The notes under the pieces: generated by a model
Database searches by the model: none
Told to the model about the DNA's origin: nothing
The model's input: only the letters and a program-made list of their open reading frames with translations
Made by a program: the position numbers and the translations under genes
Origin: Enoplosus armatus
Taxonomy: Eukaryota > Chordata > Actinopteri > Centrarchiformes > Enoplosidae
Reading direction: 5' to 3'
Length of the DNA stretch: 64,000 bases
Assembly (NCBI RefSeq): GCF_043641665.1
Contig: NC_092193.1
Location: 22,610,182 to 22,674,181 of the forward strand
Shown here: piece after piece, positions 1-11,933 of the stretch
Layout: the number at the start of each line of letters is the position of its first letter
Position numbering within the stretch: position 1 is the first letter of the stretch

Positions 1-185
1 GCGACGTCACCCGTCGGGTGGGACGCAATCTGCTGCAGGAGCTCCTCCGACTGCAGCAGCTGATTGGTCCAGTCCCGACACGCCTCTTCTATGCCGGGCC
101 CCTCCCCTCCGTATTCTGGAGGCAGGACGGGCGGCGAGAAGAAGTCGCTTAACGTGTCGTGGAAATCCACGCCGTGCATGTGGAT
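1..185 (-). CDS. ttpa: ttpa last exon, truncated by the window
   Basis: Begins [12 protein letters not shown] after a CTGCAG acceptor and contains LPPEYGGEG and [15 protein letters not shown], the conserved C-terminal helix of TTPA. No stop is reached at position 1. The preceding intron (186-269) is only 84 bp, and its donor GTCGGC is weak. Confidence 0.88.
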   Translation of the reverse strand, partial: MHMHGVDFHDTLSDFFSPPVLPPEYGGEGPGIEEACRDWTNQLLQSEELLQQIASHPTGDV

Positions 186-390
186 CTGCAGATGGGGAGA
201 AAGCGTGTTTAAAAGGCAGCGTCCACCCTGAGAACACAGACAGGTGACGAAAAAACAATGGCTGCCGACCCTCTGTTTGATCTTCTCCGGCAGGAAGGGG
301 CGAATCATGGCAAAGATGGGCTGGAAGAACACGGGCTCGTTGACCAGGTGGATTCCTCTGACTTTCAGCGGAAAAGAGTCCTGAACGTGC

Positions 391-423
<33 letters not shown>

Positions 424-1522
424 AGGAAAGGTGAGCTAATAATGGCCCATATAATCGACATACTCCATCTTTAGTTTTTACTAGTACAGTTAACTGTGCG
501 TCTGTGGTGAAACTCACCTTTTCCTCACTGCTTTTAACGTGCGATTAGCGTGTGTTTGTTTTTTTAAAACGTATGCAAAGCGTCTTTGAGTACCATGAAA
601 AGCGCTCTATGAATAAAATGTGTTATTATGTATCATCATATGCTAGTTCCTTTGTAGCCTAGCGTTAGCTTTTTACTTCTGGCGATTCCATTTACGCTTC
701 AAAAATCATAAAAGTGGTGTTCATCAGTGAAGATTATCTTGCTGAACAAAAAAGTAATAATAATAACGTTAACAATAATCCAATATCCTGTAGAAGGCCT
801 ACAGAAATCACGTCACCCCTGCAGCACTCCATGATAAATGGTGAAAAGCGTCCATTGGGAAGAATAGGGCTGCAGAAAAAGGCCCTGCAAGATCTTATTC
901 CACCACTCTCAAATCTCAAATCATGATTTAGACAGCTCAAATGAACCCCCCCCCCAGACAGATAAATGACGTGAAAAAAGAAAGAAAGAAAGAAAAGAAT
1001 CAGTCTGATCGTCAGGCTAGCTTTGCTACCTTTCTGGTTTGTGCGCAAAATCTAGTCAGAGCAGATCTGCCAAACAGGAAGTGCTGCGTTTCTCTCCTTA
1101 TATGTGGCTGGAAAGTTACAGCGACAACATCCAAACTTCCTGCCCGTGGTGTAACACGCTGTCATAACGTGGTTAGTTCTCTCTTTTTCTGTTGTTACAA
1201 ATGTCATCCGACATGATCAGGGGCATGTTGGCCTACCGAAAGCACAGAGGATATCTTTCTGGCGAGGGAAGGGTTAATCTGCAGGGCGTGGCCCAAACTC
1301 CACCCTTGCAGGTCAAATATGGCCTTCAGGCCCCGCCTCTGCGTCTCTGTCTCCGTGGACACGATCTCCGACGTCATCAGGCTGACCCTGAACACCTGGA
1401 AGGCCGACCAGTCTTTTGGGTTCCACTGCCCTGCAGACAGACAGACAGACAGAGAGACGGACAGAGAGACAGGCAGAGAGAGAGACAGAGCGAGAGACAG
1501 AGCGAGAGACAGACAGACGGAC

Positions 1523-1557
<35 letters not shown>

Positions 1558-1562
1558 CAGAC

Positions 1563-1593
<31 letters not shown>

Positions 1594-3929
1594 CAGACAG
1601 AGAGACAGACAGACAGACAGAGAGAGAGACAGACAGAGAGACAGACAGACAGACAGAGAGACAGACAGACAGAGAGAGACACACAGAAAGACAGACAGAG
1701 AGACACACAGACAGACAGAGAGACAGACAGAGAGCGAGAGAGACAGACAGACAGATGTTACTGTACTTTTGTTGTCTTTAAGCTGCATTAAGTGACATTT
1801 TATAAGTGAGTCTGTAACTCCACATAGGTTTTAGCCTTTAGCATAGCTTTAAGGGGTATCAACAGGAAGAATCTGATGCTAAGCTACAAATCAAAAGCTT
1901 GCTAACTGGTTCTGTCTGCCGTTTGGTTCTGGGCAGGTTGGGTTATCGGAGTTAAGTTTGTTTTCCCGTTTTCACTGAAAACAGCTGCCTGCTAGAAACA
2001 AGGCTGATCAGAGTCGAGTTTGATGGCCATAAAACCAAAACAATGAGCCAAAAGAGAGTAAAACAGAGCGGGGTGATCATTCCACGTGGGCTTGTCTCTT
2101 TTTTTGTATCAATTATTATTTGAATTTTGTGTACCGTTTAATGCCATTTTTATTCAAATTAAGATCGACTGTACAGGCTGGTCCAAGTGAAGCACCATCA
2201 TGTAGCGGCGCGCTGGCCGCACCGGCTAGCATCAGCTGGCATCAGCTGGCATCAGCTGGCATTACCAGGAGCAAATGCTGTGCAACACAATCAAGACATT
2301 CTGAGTCATGAGGGAGTGGACAGACTGGCTTGACAAGGAAACCCAAGTCAAGGAAAATAAACGAGTAGGGGATGCGGTGGAGCCAATAATGACCAGCACA
2401 CTGCATTATGGGAGAAAGTAAAGAGTACACTGGGGGGAACAGGTCTGATGAAACAAATCAGGAGCCTGACAAAACATTAAAAAAAAAATAAAACCTCAAA
2501 GAAAAGGAAGAGGATGCCATTCTGACAAAACTACATCACTGCGGCCGCACATGCCAACACAGCTGCGAGATGGGAGGGGTTCTGTTTTTTTTCCTTTTAC
2601 GGTTTAAAGGAACCTGATTTGATGGCATCACAACAGTTAGGTAACTGGAAACGAATACCAGTAGACTCTGGTTGGAGATGTGAAAGGAACGGTGCCTCTA
2701 TTCTAACGCATAGGGACGCGTTCAGCACTTAAAACACTGGAAATCATGCTAAGATACAGTAACCTAGGGACTCTTCCTCGGAGAATCAACGGCTGCTTAT
2801 AAACCCCAACGCAGCTGACCTCCGCTTTCCCTGTAATTATCACCCAATTGCGCCGTTCTTTCTGGGAAACTTTCAACAAAATTCTAAGGAATCCTTACGA
2901 AGCAAACCTGTTTCACGCCGTTTCAGTGACTGAGCGAATTCAATGCCCATGATAAGTTACGTAGAAGTTTGAGTCCTTCAAAGTTTCATTGAATGATTTA
3001 CACTCAGTAATGATGCTCTCTATAAAGTTATTGCTCGTGGCGGAGTCCGCCATATCCCACAGGGACCGGGACCGAAACCTTAAGGATTATAAGTGTTTTC
3101 TTTAAGCCATGACACACGGCTCTGTGATGTTATGAAGCTTAACAAAAACAGGCGTAAAGAGAAAAGACATCACACACACACACACACACACACTGACCAA
3201 TCCGGTAGATGAGCACCCTGCTGCCGGTGTGGTCCCGCTGTGGGAGGACGGCATGGTACGATGTGTTGAGGAGGCCGAGCACCGAGGAGGGGGACAGGCA
3301 GGTGCTGATCTCAGGACTCTCCCTCCGCCACCGCTGGTAGTTCAGCAGGAGCTGCGCAGGACACCATGCAACGTTCAGGGGACATGGGGGAACTCACCAT
3401 TCGACTGTATCCGTCACTCACCTGCCGACTGCACTTGAAACCCCGGTGCGTCTAAGAAGATGGGCGCTTTAAGCTTCCTCTTCAGGAAATTCAGAAAATA
3501 AATAAATACATTTTAAAAAAATCAAACCCGGGCTGTTGGGGGTGGGGGGTGGGGGGTGGGGGGGTTGTAATTAAAAGCTAATTGACAGAACCATTTGAGT
3601 GGTAAAAGTCAGAGTCAGAGTGTTGTGTATCGGTGGTGCAAGGCAACGGCACAGACTGCTGAGCTTAGACCCACCTGGCTGAGCTCCAGCTGCCTCCCGA
3701 CGAAAATAAGCAGCTCAGCCCTCGTGTTGAAGGCTGCAAGTCCACATGTAAGTCACCCAGCCAGAGCTGTGGCAGGCTACAGCAGAATATTGTAGGAGTA
3801 ATACAGCGACAGCACTGTGCACAGCAGACACTGTGCACCCCCCCGAGAATGTTAATTGTACTATAAATACACTCCTGGCATCCTGGCTTATATATCTATC
3901 TATATATCTATATATATTTATATATATAT

Positions 3930-3968
<39 letters not shown>

Positions 3969-4392
3969 CAATTAAAGTGCCTGCACAACTACTATGTGCC
4001 TGCTCTATGTGCCTGCTCTGAGATCAGTGGATGATATAACAGTGACCGCGGGCCGAAACCCTCAGGGCGGGTAAAAAGACGACGAGAGAAACCCGGCATA
4101 AACTTTCATGGAGGTTCGGAGTTAAGTTGGAGGTTTCAAACTCTCCGCGGCCGCCTTGTGCTTTTCGTGGCGTCGGGAGCGATTTGCGTGTGATTTGCGG
4201 GACGCGGTGTACCTTCAGAGACAGGTCCACGTCGAAGTCCCTGGCCCGCAGGAACCTGAGGAGGAAGGCGTCGGAGAAGGTCCGGACGGCGGACAGCTCG
4301 GCGGCCTGCAGGGCTCTCCGCCGCAGGCCGCCCACACTCGGCCCGAGCTGCTCCGAGTCGTCCGGGAGTTCGCTGAGCTGGGGCCCGTTCAT
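1..4392 (-). CDS. ttpa: Alpha-tocopherol transfer protein, five exons, 3' end cut by window edge
   Basis: Cytosolic CRAL-TRIO lipid carrier that binds alpha-tocopherol and moves it from endosomes to the plasma membrane using phosphoinositide exchange (family knowledge). Coding exons, in transcript order: 4213-4392, 3198-3351, 1237-1430, 270-380 and 1-185; phases join cleanly and give 274 residues before the edge, against 278 in human. The CRAL-TRIO N-terminal helical part is exons 1-2 ([12 protein letters not shown] near residues 43-54) and the lipid-binding part is exons 3-5 ([33 protein letters not shown]). The arginine in RARD and the histidine in SYHAVL match human Arg59 and His101, both sites of vitamin E deficiency variants. 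The last exon still reads [12 protein letters not shown] like the human C-terminus, so only a few residues and the stop are missing. The start is the ATG at 4392 because its product aligns with the vertebrate N-terminus. A TTPAL or clavesin paralogue is less likely given the exon-by-exon match. Confidence 0.91.
381..1236 (-). other. ttpa intron 3 with dispersed repeat
   Basis: Non-coding. A (TG)11 run in transcript sense lies near the exon 4 acceptor. Positions about 640-930 are a copy of a dispersed repeat seen again at about 49790-50100. Short reading frames here are repeat shadows. Confidence 0.7.
1237..1430 (-). CDS. ttpa: ttpa exon 3, CRAL-TRIO lipid-binding segment
   Basis: Reads [17 protein letters not shown], then [14 protein letters not shown], then [10 protein letters not shown], matching the start of the human CRAL-TRIO lipid pocket. 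The acceptor CTGCAG lies directly against a roughly 320 bp GACA/GAGA repeat (CTGT/CTCT in the transcript). The donor is TCG then GTAGGC. The phase is 2 nt + 64 codons, completing the glycine left by exon 2. Confidence 0.9.
1435..1756. repeat. GACA/GAGA tetranucleotide tract, about 320 bp
   Basis: Imperfect tandem of GACA and GAGA units on the plus strand. It ends four bases outside the ttpa exon 3 boundary, so the pre-mRNA carries a very long CTGT/CTCT pyrimidine tract at this acceptor. Repeat translation creates several spurious reading frames of 100-200 residues on both strands. Confidence 0.95.
1757..3197 (-). other. Remainder of ttpa intron 2
   Basis: Non-coding. It holds a perfect triplet of the 10-mer ATCAGCTGGC at 2231-2260 and a (CA)11-12 tract at about 3171-3193 that abuts the exon 2 donor. 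I see no gene or recognisable transposon in the rest. Confidence 0.6.
3352..4212 (-). other. ttpa intron 1
   Basis: Non-coding. It contains a G-rich quadruplex-type motif (3538-3564) and a compound TATC/TATA plus (GA)n microsatellite at about 3895-3966. Nothing else is recognised. Confidence 0.6.
3538..3564 (+). other. G-quadruplex-type motif
   Basis: Four runs of five or more G separated by single T residues on the plus strand, which is the template strand for ttpa intron 1. The run pattern is seen directly; folding is inferred. Confidence 0.6.
4213..4392 (-). CDS. ttpa: ttpa exon 1 with start codon
   Basis: Encodes residues 1-60, beginning [12 protein letters not shown] and ending DVDLSLK before a GTACAC donor. 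The frame stays open upstream through a CAG run (seven glutamines) and a CA-rich 5' leader. That upstream part has no counterpart I recognise in other vertebrate TTPA proteins, so it is treated as 5' UTR. Confidence 0.85.
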
Positions 4393-5454
4393 GTCGCGCC
4401 CGGGTCCGGTTGCGGTTACGTTTTCACTGCCGGCGGGCTGCTGCTGCTGCTGCTGTTGGACGGGAGGAGTGTGAGAGTATGAGAGTGTGTGTGTGTGTGT
4501 GTGTGAGAGAGAGCGAGAGACTTTGATAACTTCAGAATGAGCCCGGCCACAGCTGGAGTCACCGCCCTCTGCGGCTCTGTGCCAGTAAACAGAGCCACAC
4601 CAGACTTCTTTCGTATTTTGCAGCATTTAACAACATACTCACCAACTGCAACAGCCTGTGGTCGCTTGTGGCTCTAAGTGCATGATTCCATTGTGCGACA
4701 TGTATTTCAAATGAATGGCATCACTATGTTGCCTGCAAATGCATGTACTTTTGGAAGTATTCGGGGGGGGGGGGGGGGGGGCAACACCTGTACATTGTAA
4801 TACAATCCTTATATATCCTTATCCTTTTACAAAAGTGGTTTTACAATGCATTCAGACAAGTGCAATTTTTTATACATTTGTTCAACTTTTTTTTTTTTAC
4901 ACACATTTCAGTCAAGCATCTATTCTGCTGTAGCCGTTAGTTACCTCGACATGTATATAGCCGGATTCAAAAGGGAAGCGACGCATGCAGCTGCTCAAAG
5001 CCCATTCCTGCCCCCAGGGATCGATAAACCTGTCTTTTCCTAATGGGAATCTGGGACTTGTATTGTTGAAACGTTCCTAGTGTGCTGCCAAGTCAACCAG
5101 AATGGAACTGTTGAGGGGGTCACAACATTAAAGCGGATTCGCTTATTTTCCTTTCGAAGCATCGATCGAAATCTTTCTTCGGATGAGGACAGAAGAAGGA
5201 AAAACAAAAAAAAGTCGGTTTATTGGGTGAAACCATCTGAGAAGTTCAAAAAGGGGAAACGTCCCTTCGTTGGGACTGCAAACGTCTCATCTGAGACGCG
5301 ACCTTTTCGCAAGGGTCCGTTTCATCATTTGGAAGGGTTGATTTAATCTTCACGCAACGCAGTGAATATTGTGAGCTCATCACGTTATTGTTTTAAACGT
5401 AAATCTTACTCCTAAAGGTAACTGGTGACTGTAGCCGTCGCATATCGCCACCTT

Positions 5455-6207
5455 CCTAAAATAATGGCCTATGTCATTTTTTGCCTAAGTCACCTCCTCG
5501 TGATGCTGGCCACCTCTGGTATCCTCAGTTGAACAGATCATGCCAGTCTACCCCTGTAGTATAATGACCTGAGTGTCAAGAGTGCGACTCAGGCCGTTTT
5601 ATTTTGCCTAAGTCAGAAGACGATGTGACTTAGGCCATTTTACAAGCTTTTCAAGATGGCGGCCGCTTCAAGAAGAAGGAAAATCTACCGAGCCGCTGAA
5701 GTGATTTCCATGATTCAGGGCTCGTCCCCTCTTGGTAAGTGATGAGGTTTACTGTAATATAGGCTAGGCTGTAAATATAAGTCCATGAAGCTAGCATTTA
5801 GCAAAGAGTGGAAAGGCTCCAGAATCTGTGGCTGTTACAAGTGATCGGCTTTCTGTCAACTCTTTCCATCTACAGTTTCTGTCTCATTTTTCCCACATTA
5901 CATGATCTAATTAAGAAAGACTTGAATACCGTATTGTAATCTAACAGCTAGAAATGATGTGTATGACTAAAAAATTACAAAGGATCCTCTTTACTTTTGT
6001 GTTTTTATTTAATGAAAATCTCACTAAGTCCTTTATTCCTCTTGTGTTACATAACTGACAGACATTGTTATTAGTGTGTCAATAGTCATCTATTGTCATA
6101 ACCTTTTCTGAGTGAAATTATTCATAAATATCAGATGTTCAATATTTGGTTCAGTTTTTTGTGTTTTCAGAAAAACCTGAAAAAATGACGTAGGCCATTA
6201 TTTTAAG
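5455..6207. mobile_element. Terminal-inverted-repeat element (non-autonomous DNA transposon)
   Basis: The left end (5455-5482) and the reverse complement of the right end (6180-6207) match at 26 of 28 positions and share the core ATAATGGCCTAYGTCATTTT. The right end contains TTAA where the left has CTAA, compatible with a decayed TTAA target site. Repeated TGACTTAGGC-like words occur just inside the left end. The body carries an ATG reading frame with a good donor at 5656-5734. The ends are seen directly; the superfamily (piggyBac-like) is only an inference. Confidence 0.7.
5656..5734 (+). other. First-exon-like reading frame inside the inverted-repeat element
   Basis: ATG in an AAGATGGCGG context opens 26 codons (MAAASRRRKIYRAAEVISM, then IQGSSPL) ending exactly at a GTAAGT donor. 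The basic N-terminus followed by an AAEVISMI helix recalls the start of some piggyBac-type transposases. No downstream exon is recognised inside the element, so this is probably a relic. It could also be chance. Confidence 0.35.
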
Positions 6208-9200
6208 AGGGTGTCGATATAATGGAAACACTCAAGTGAAGTACCTCGAAATTATACGTATTATAACTATTTCTCTCTGTTTAGATGCACGTCTCCGAGA
6301 TTTCTGACTCCACCCAAACACAATGGAGGTGAATGGAACTTTTACAGTATTTGCCGATTACTCAGCGGGCCGGATCCGACTTCAGCGCGATGACGTTCAA
6401 TTAAAAACACTTGATCGTTTTCCTGGCGAGCAGCCTTAAAGGCTACGAGCGATCACTGTTTGGAAGGAAGACTAGCTAATAATGCTAGCAGGCCATTTTC
6501 CAAGTGATGGCCCCGTCACTTCTTGCACAAGAACGGTCAAACGTAATGATGCCACGCAGATTTGAAGTGTTGTCCTTCTAAATCCTGATACCACCGAATC
6601 CTTTGTATGCGTAACTTTAAAAGACACATCTGTTCCTGTGTGCAGTAAACGGACACATAAACATCAGCGTTGGTTTGAGAGCAGAAACAAGACACCCAGT
6701 CGCATGCAGCTTTTCGAGCGCTCGCTGTTTTTACTGAGAAACTGTAACAGGGGTTGGTGAACTAGGCACCTCTGTAGCATCACACTGCTACTGTACATAC
6801 AAGACAACACCCACAGCACAGTCACTGATTATACAATGCTTCTAATCAATATATTCATCAATATATAATGTATTGTATAATCAACAGCTCTGGGTACACC
6901 GTAGTGGGGTCAGAACGTGGATCAAAATGCTTCTCCGCGTTTTTCAGTCATAAAAATGTACTGGCTCTGTTACATGGGGACTAACCAGGGCAGGTCTGTC
7001 ACGTTTCATTCCAGTTCAAATGTTGCTTTAACTCTACGGATTCTACAGAGAGTTTTGATCCAGGTGGAGTTGGGTTTGTTCCTCACAACCTACTCTTACG
7101 TTCCACACCGAGAGAGCCTTGGGGCCAGTGAGCATGAAGTGTCTCAGATCATCAGGTGTTCCCAGCTGAGTCAATTAGACCAAATTACGTTTTTTTTTTT
7201 TTGTTGTTTTTTTTAAAAGCAACACGTTTGTGGCGTTAAAAAAAAAAAAGGAGATAAAATTGTATCAACAGCATGGCTTTCTGTCTGAAACAAATCATGT
7301 CCCTGGGTTCTTTGGGGTCCTCTGAGAGGCTCCATGCTCCAAGCCCGGAGTTTCAGTGAGTACTGGAGGATGATGACTGGTGTGTATACAACAGAACTGG
7401 TGGCCAACAGGTGCTCCAGCAGGGCAGGATCCCCAAAACACCAAATGATTTCAAAGGTCGACGTCCTGGACCTGCAGAGTGGACAGTGTTGCCTTGGGAA
7501 TTCCTAAGACATTCTGAAAGCACTTCTGTTTGGTTCGGCATATCCCACCACTCTCGACCCGGGCTGGGGTATCGCTCCAAATGTTTCGATAACAGTGCCA
7601 ATGTGATACTGGAGTTTCAGTACCTTACTCCGAGAAATATGAACTTGGTTTTTTATTTGACGAAAGAAGCCAATTTTTTGTTTTGTTTGAGCACAAACCT
7701 AACTGTGCCTAAATAAAATAAAATGAGGTAAACCTTGGCCCGAAATCTATGCTATGGTTTCTGGCGGTACCAAAAAAGTAACGAGGATCGATGACCCAGC
7801 CCGGCCCTCAACAGATGGATCACGTTTGATTGAAAAAGGGGGTTCACCTGTCTGTCACGGTCTCGAATATCTTCACATATGTACAAAAAGAAAAAAAAAA
7901 GAAAAAAAAAGAAGACACAATTTACTATTTCGAGCTCGAGAAAACATTGCGGTCCAAACCAAATCAGGATCATAACAAGTTAAACATGCAACACCCCCTA
8001 GGCTTGCCTCTGGAATTGAATCCTATTTGGCATTGTTCTTATCCGACAAAATAAAAACAAGGAAAGAACTGAAAACAATCTCACTTTCTAGAGGTTCCTT
8101 TGCTACGCTAAAGCAAACTTCCTGGTGTATTCATCCAAGAAACAAATACATTCGAGGAGTGAGGTTTCAGATGGTACAATCAGAAAATAAAAAAGGGATG
8201 TCAATGGGGGGGGGGGGGGGGGGCGAAGGGGCAGGTGACAGGAAGTCAGGAAGCTTCCGTGCTGCTTGTGAATTAGCAGGCTAAGGTGCAAATGTGCCGA
8301 CAATGAGTCCTGAGTTCAAATCTTACCACATCTCACCCCCCCCCCACCCCCCACTCCCGTTTAAACACAGGAATGGCTTCATAATAATCAAATTTCTTCT
8401 TGCGTCTCAACACGAAAACCTGAGGAATTAAAAAAAAAAAAAAAAAAATGCATTTAAAATCTGAAAACTAAACTCTTTGGATGGAATGATTGCGTCTGCT
8501 GCATGGAATTTTTAGAAGACAGAAAGTAGGGAAGGCAACGCTACTCATTTCAAAGCTTGTGTAAGAAGAAATTGTTGTCTAATTGAACAATATATACATA
8601 AACAAGAGGGCAATCCCGTTTCTGGCTTTGTGTGTGAAAGAGACGAACCCTGAGCAACAAAAGGCAAGGTAGAAGACTCAGAGGTACTTCTTTTACAAAC
8701 TGCAGAGACCCGTCTGCTCACCAGTACACCTCCGAAAATACACTTCTTTTGTGTTTGAATGTTATTCTGAGTGAACAAAACTCCTACCCACTTTCACTCA
8801 TTTCATTTTCAATACCGTTCGTACTAAGCGAGATCACGGGCAGTCGCATCAAGAAACGACGCAGGATCCAGGAACATGCTTGGAACAAGCTAAGCTAAGC
8901 ACCTGGTCCGTCAACCCGCGAATGGAATTTTACACACATTTTGAAGACCTAAGACTTTTAAGTATGAACTAAAGGGCGTGTTAAATGGATGTTCAGGATG
9001 TCTAATATTCTTTTAAGATCAACATTTCATCCATCACATCTCGGTCGAGCTTATTCCACTTTGTAGCCTCGTCCTGGATGGGCACAGAAGTTATTATGAA
9101 CCTTGAGCTACTTCCTGCACTGCCAAAAGACTGATTGTCACCTTACAACATCGGCTAGCTCCACTGTGGCGACGTAGTGCCCGTACTTGCAGGGCTAGTT

Positions 9201-11902
9201 GGTGAACTGCTGTAGCTGGCGAGGTAATCACTAACTTAGTAGCCGGCTGGGCTAGTGCTAGTCAGTCGCAGTAACTCCCAGAGCTTCTCTTTGTTTTCTC
9301 TCTACTTTATTCCTTCCTGACATTTTGTTCACCATAGTCCACCATTTCCTTCAATAAAAAGTTACTGAAGAGGGTAAATGAAAGCTCTTGGTTGTTAGCA
9401 AACTCGCACGTTAGCTTAGCTCAGCTGCTAACGGTACAATAAGTTTATTTGTGTTTGTCCCGCTGACTCCCCTGTCATGACTAAAAGTGAATGGTGCAAC
9501 ACAACCATTTAGCCACGATAGCTTCCTCCATTTTGGACTCTCCGTGCAGATTTGTGGGTCAAAACGTGGCGCAACACAAAGAAAGGAACAAAAATATAAA
9601 ACTCATAGACTGCTGACCTTTGTAAACCACCTGCAACCAGCACAGATGATCTGGCTAAGATTTCAGCAGGGTTCAATGTTGTGCGATTTACTTTGGGTGT
9701 TCACTAGGAAATGAAAGCAGTGGATCAATATCAAATATTGCTTCTTATGAGACATATTTAGTATTGCTAATGGCCTAGAATGTTGTATATTTCTGCGGTC
9801 ACTGAACAGCCAAAGTCCAATACATGCTTCAGTAAGAAGAACTGACAGCATGGGAATGTTAGAATGCAGTGAGACAATAGTGAGTATTAGAAAAATAGCT
9901 TTACTTTTTCAAGTCGAGTTTGATTCACTCAGCTCGGAGATCCAAATCAAAAACCTGACACAAGAACCTTGTCAAGTTCAAAATATTAAAAAATACAGTG
10001 TCTTTAATAAATTATTTGGTTTTTTTTTTAACTTCCATGTTTATTGGGCTGAACTGGCAATAGCTCTGCTATCGGATAGAACGTTGATTGACAGTTGAAT
10101 AGTGGATTCTCTCACACTGATGCATTACACATCTCAGTCCTCAAATAGTTGTTCTACTGTATATTTCAGCAAGCTCCAGAAAGAAGCATTAAAACAACAC
10201 GAGGAAACCTAAAACTCCACTAGAACAAACATGTTGTGTACCTTCCACAAGTCGGACTCACAGAGACCGCTTTCACAATGACAAGAACAGGGGGAAAAAA
10301 AGAAAATGAAGCGTGGCATTAAAGTGCACATAATCCTTGAGAGACTTATTGCTCACTGGTAACTGACTTCAAATCAGGGCTTCCTGAAGGATTTCAGAAG
10401 TCGGTCACTCCAAATTGCATCCACAAGCTAATGGCACACACACTACGGTGAAAGTAAAATGGCCTGTGTTAAATGGCTGATTAATAAAAGCAATGAGTAG
10501 AAAAAAAACAAACAAAACCTAAACAGAACCTCTTCAACTAAATGACACTAACAGTTCATTTAAGACCACAACATGAGCTCATATTGGACCAACCTGTGAA
10601 ACACTGCATGAGTGTGCCAACCACTTTGGGAATGTGGGGGGAAAAAGAGCAACAAAATTAATATCTTCACTCGATTAGAAACATTTTAGAAAAACATTTT
10701 CTCCAGTGTAATCACAACTACCTGTCTTCACCAAACAATAGAAGATGCTGTCATTTTGTAGCTCTAATGATTTGGTAGCACAGTCTGACACCAGTGTGTG
10801 CAGAGGGGCCACAATGACATAGCGTCTGTGAAATGAGTTTGCCAATATGCAGATGATGTGATAGTGTTTGTGCATAACCTGTTACTGATTGAGACTTTGT
10901 TAAACTATGGAGACAAAACCACACCAAACCACAGCCAGGCCCCTGAACTACCAGCTGTTAAAGAAAGTCTCGAGCTTGCATTTGCTGGGAATCAGGTAAT
11001 GAAAGGCCTTTGTCTCAAGACAAACAAGTTACCGCTTTCAACTGACCTTGTCCGGTTAAAATGTTAAAACCAAACTGGAGTCTTCATGCAACCTGAGTGT
11101 AAACACAGCCAATCAGATTCACTCCCACGTGGAGTCATCAACACCAAACCAGCTGGAAGAGCCTCTTCATTCAGATTCACATTTGACTACAACTTCTCAT
11201 TGTGACAGTTTGGACCAGTATGTGATAGACAGGTGACGTCCCCCTTTTCATCATCCGGACATTCCAATGAGCCAGTTTAACAGACACCAATCACTGCTTC
11301 ACAAACCAAAAGTTGTCAATCAGTCTTCATTTTTTTCCAATCAAGATTACGGGGACAAAATAAAACTCTTATTTAAAGTTTCCAAAAACTGATGGACCTA
11401 AATGGGTCGACAGGTGGTATTTAGACATCTCCCACTCATACATAAATAAGTTGGCATACATTCAGCAAAAACATTTCCAAATGGAGGATTTCTTTTCCAC
11501 ATGGGGTGACTTGGAGTTACCACAGGATGATTAAGGTCTTCATCTTCTTCCAGAAACAAAAAGTAACATTTCCTTCTCAGCTCCGCGGCTGAACAGTCAT
11601 TCCAGCTGCTGTTCCATACAGTCTGAACTCAGCACTTTTTTTTTTTTTTTTTTTTTTTTTTAATGGAGTCTTTGACATTTTCGGAATATTTTCACATCAC
11701 CTCCTACTTTGGTCCGTCTCATATTTACAACTACAGTTACAAATAATTGCTAGTCTATGTATGTGTGTGTTTGCTTCCCAGGGTCTCAAAAAGAATAATG
11801 GTCACGTGTTGCACATCAATATAAAAACTCACTGTTTGTGTGTGTGCGAACACACAATAGGCATTCCACTCCAATTCACTCTTCCTACAAAGTGCGTGTT
11901 TC

Positions 11903-11933
<31 letters not shown>

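Noticed and set aside
1435..1756. CRISPR-like regular array
   Set aside because: Units are 4 bp with no spacers, and the DNA is vertebrate.
1204..1795. Overlapping reading frames of 100-200 residues rich in Cys-Leu-Ser or Arg-Gln-Thr-Asp repeats
   Set aside because: Translation of the GACA/GAGA microsatellite on both strands. Only the 1237-1430 part is real, as ttpa exon 3.
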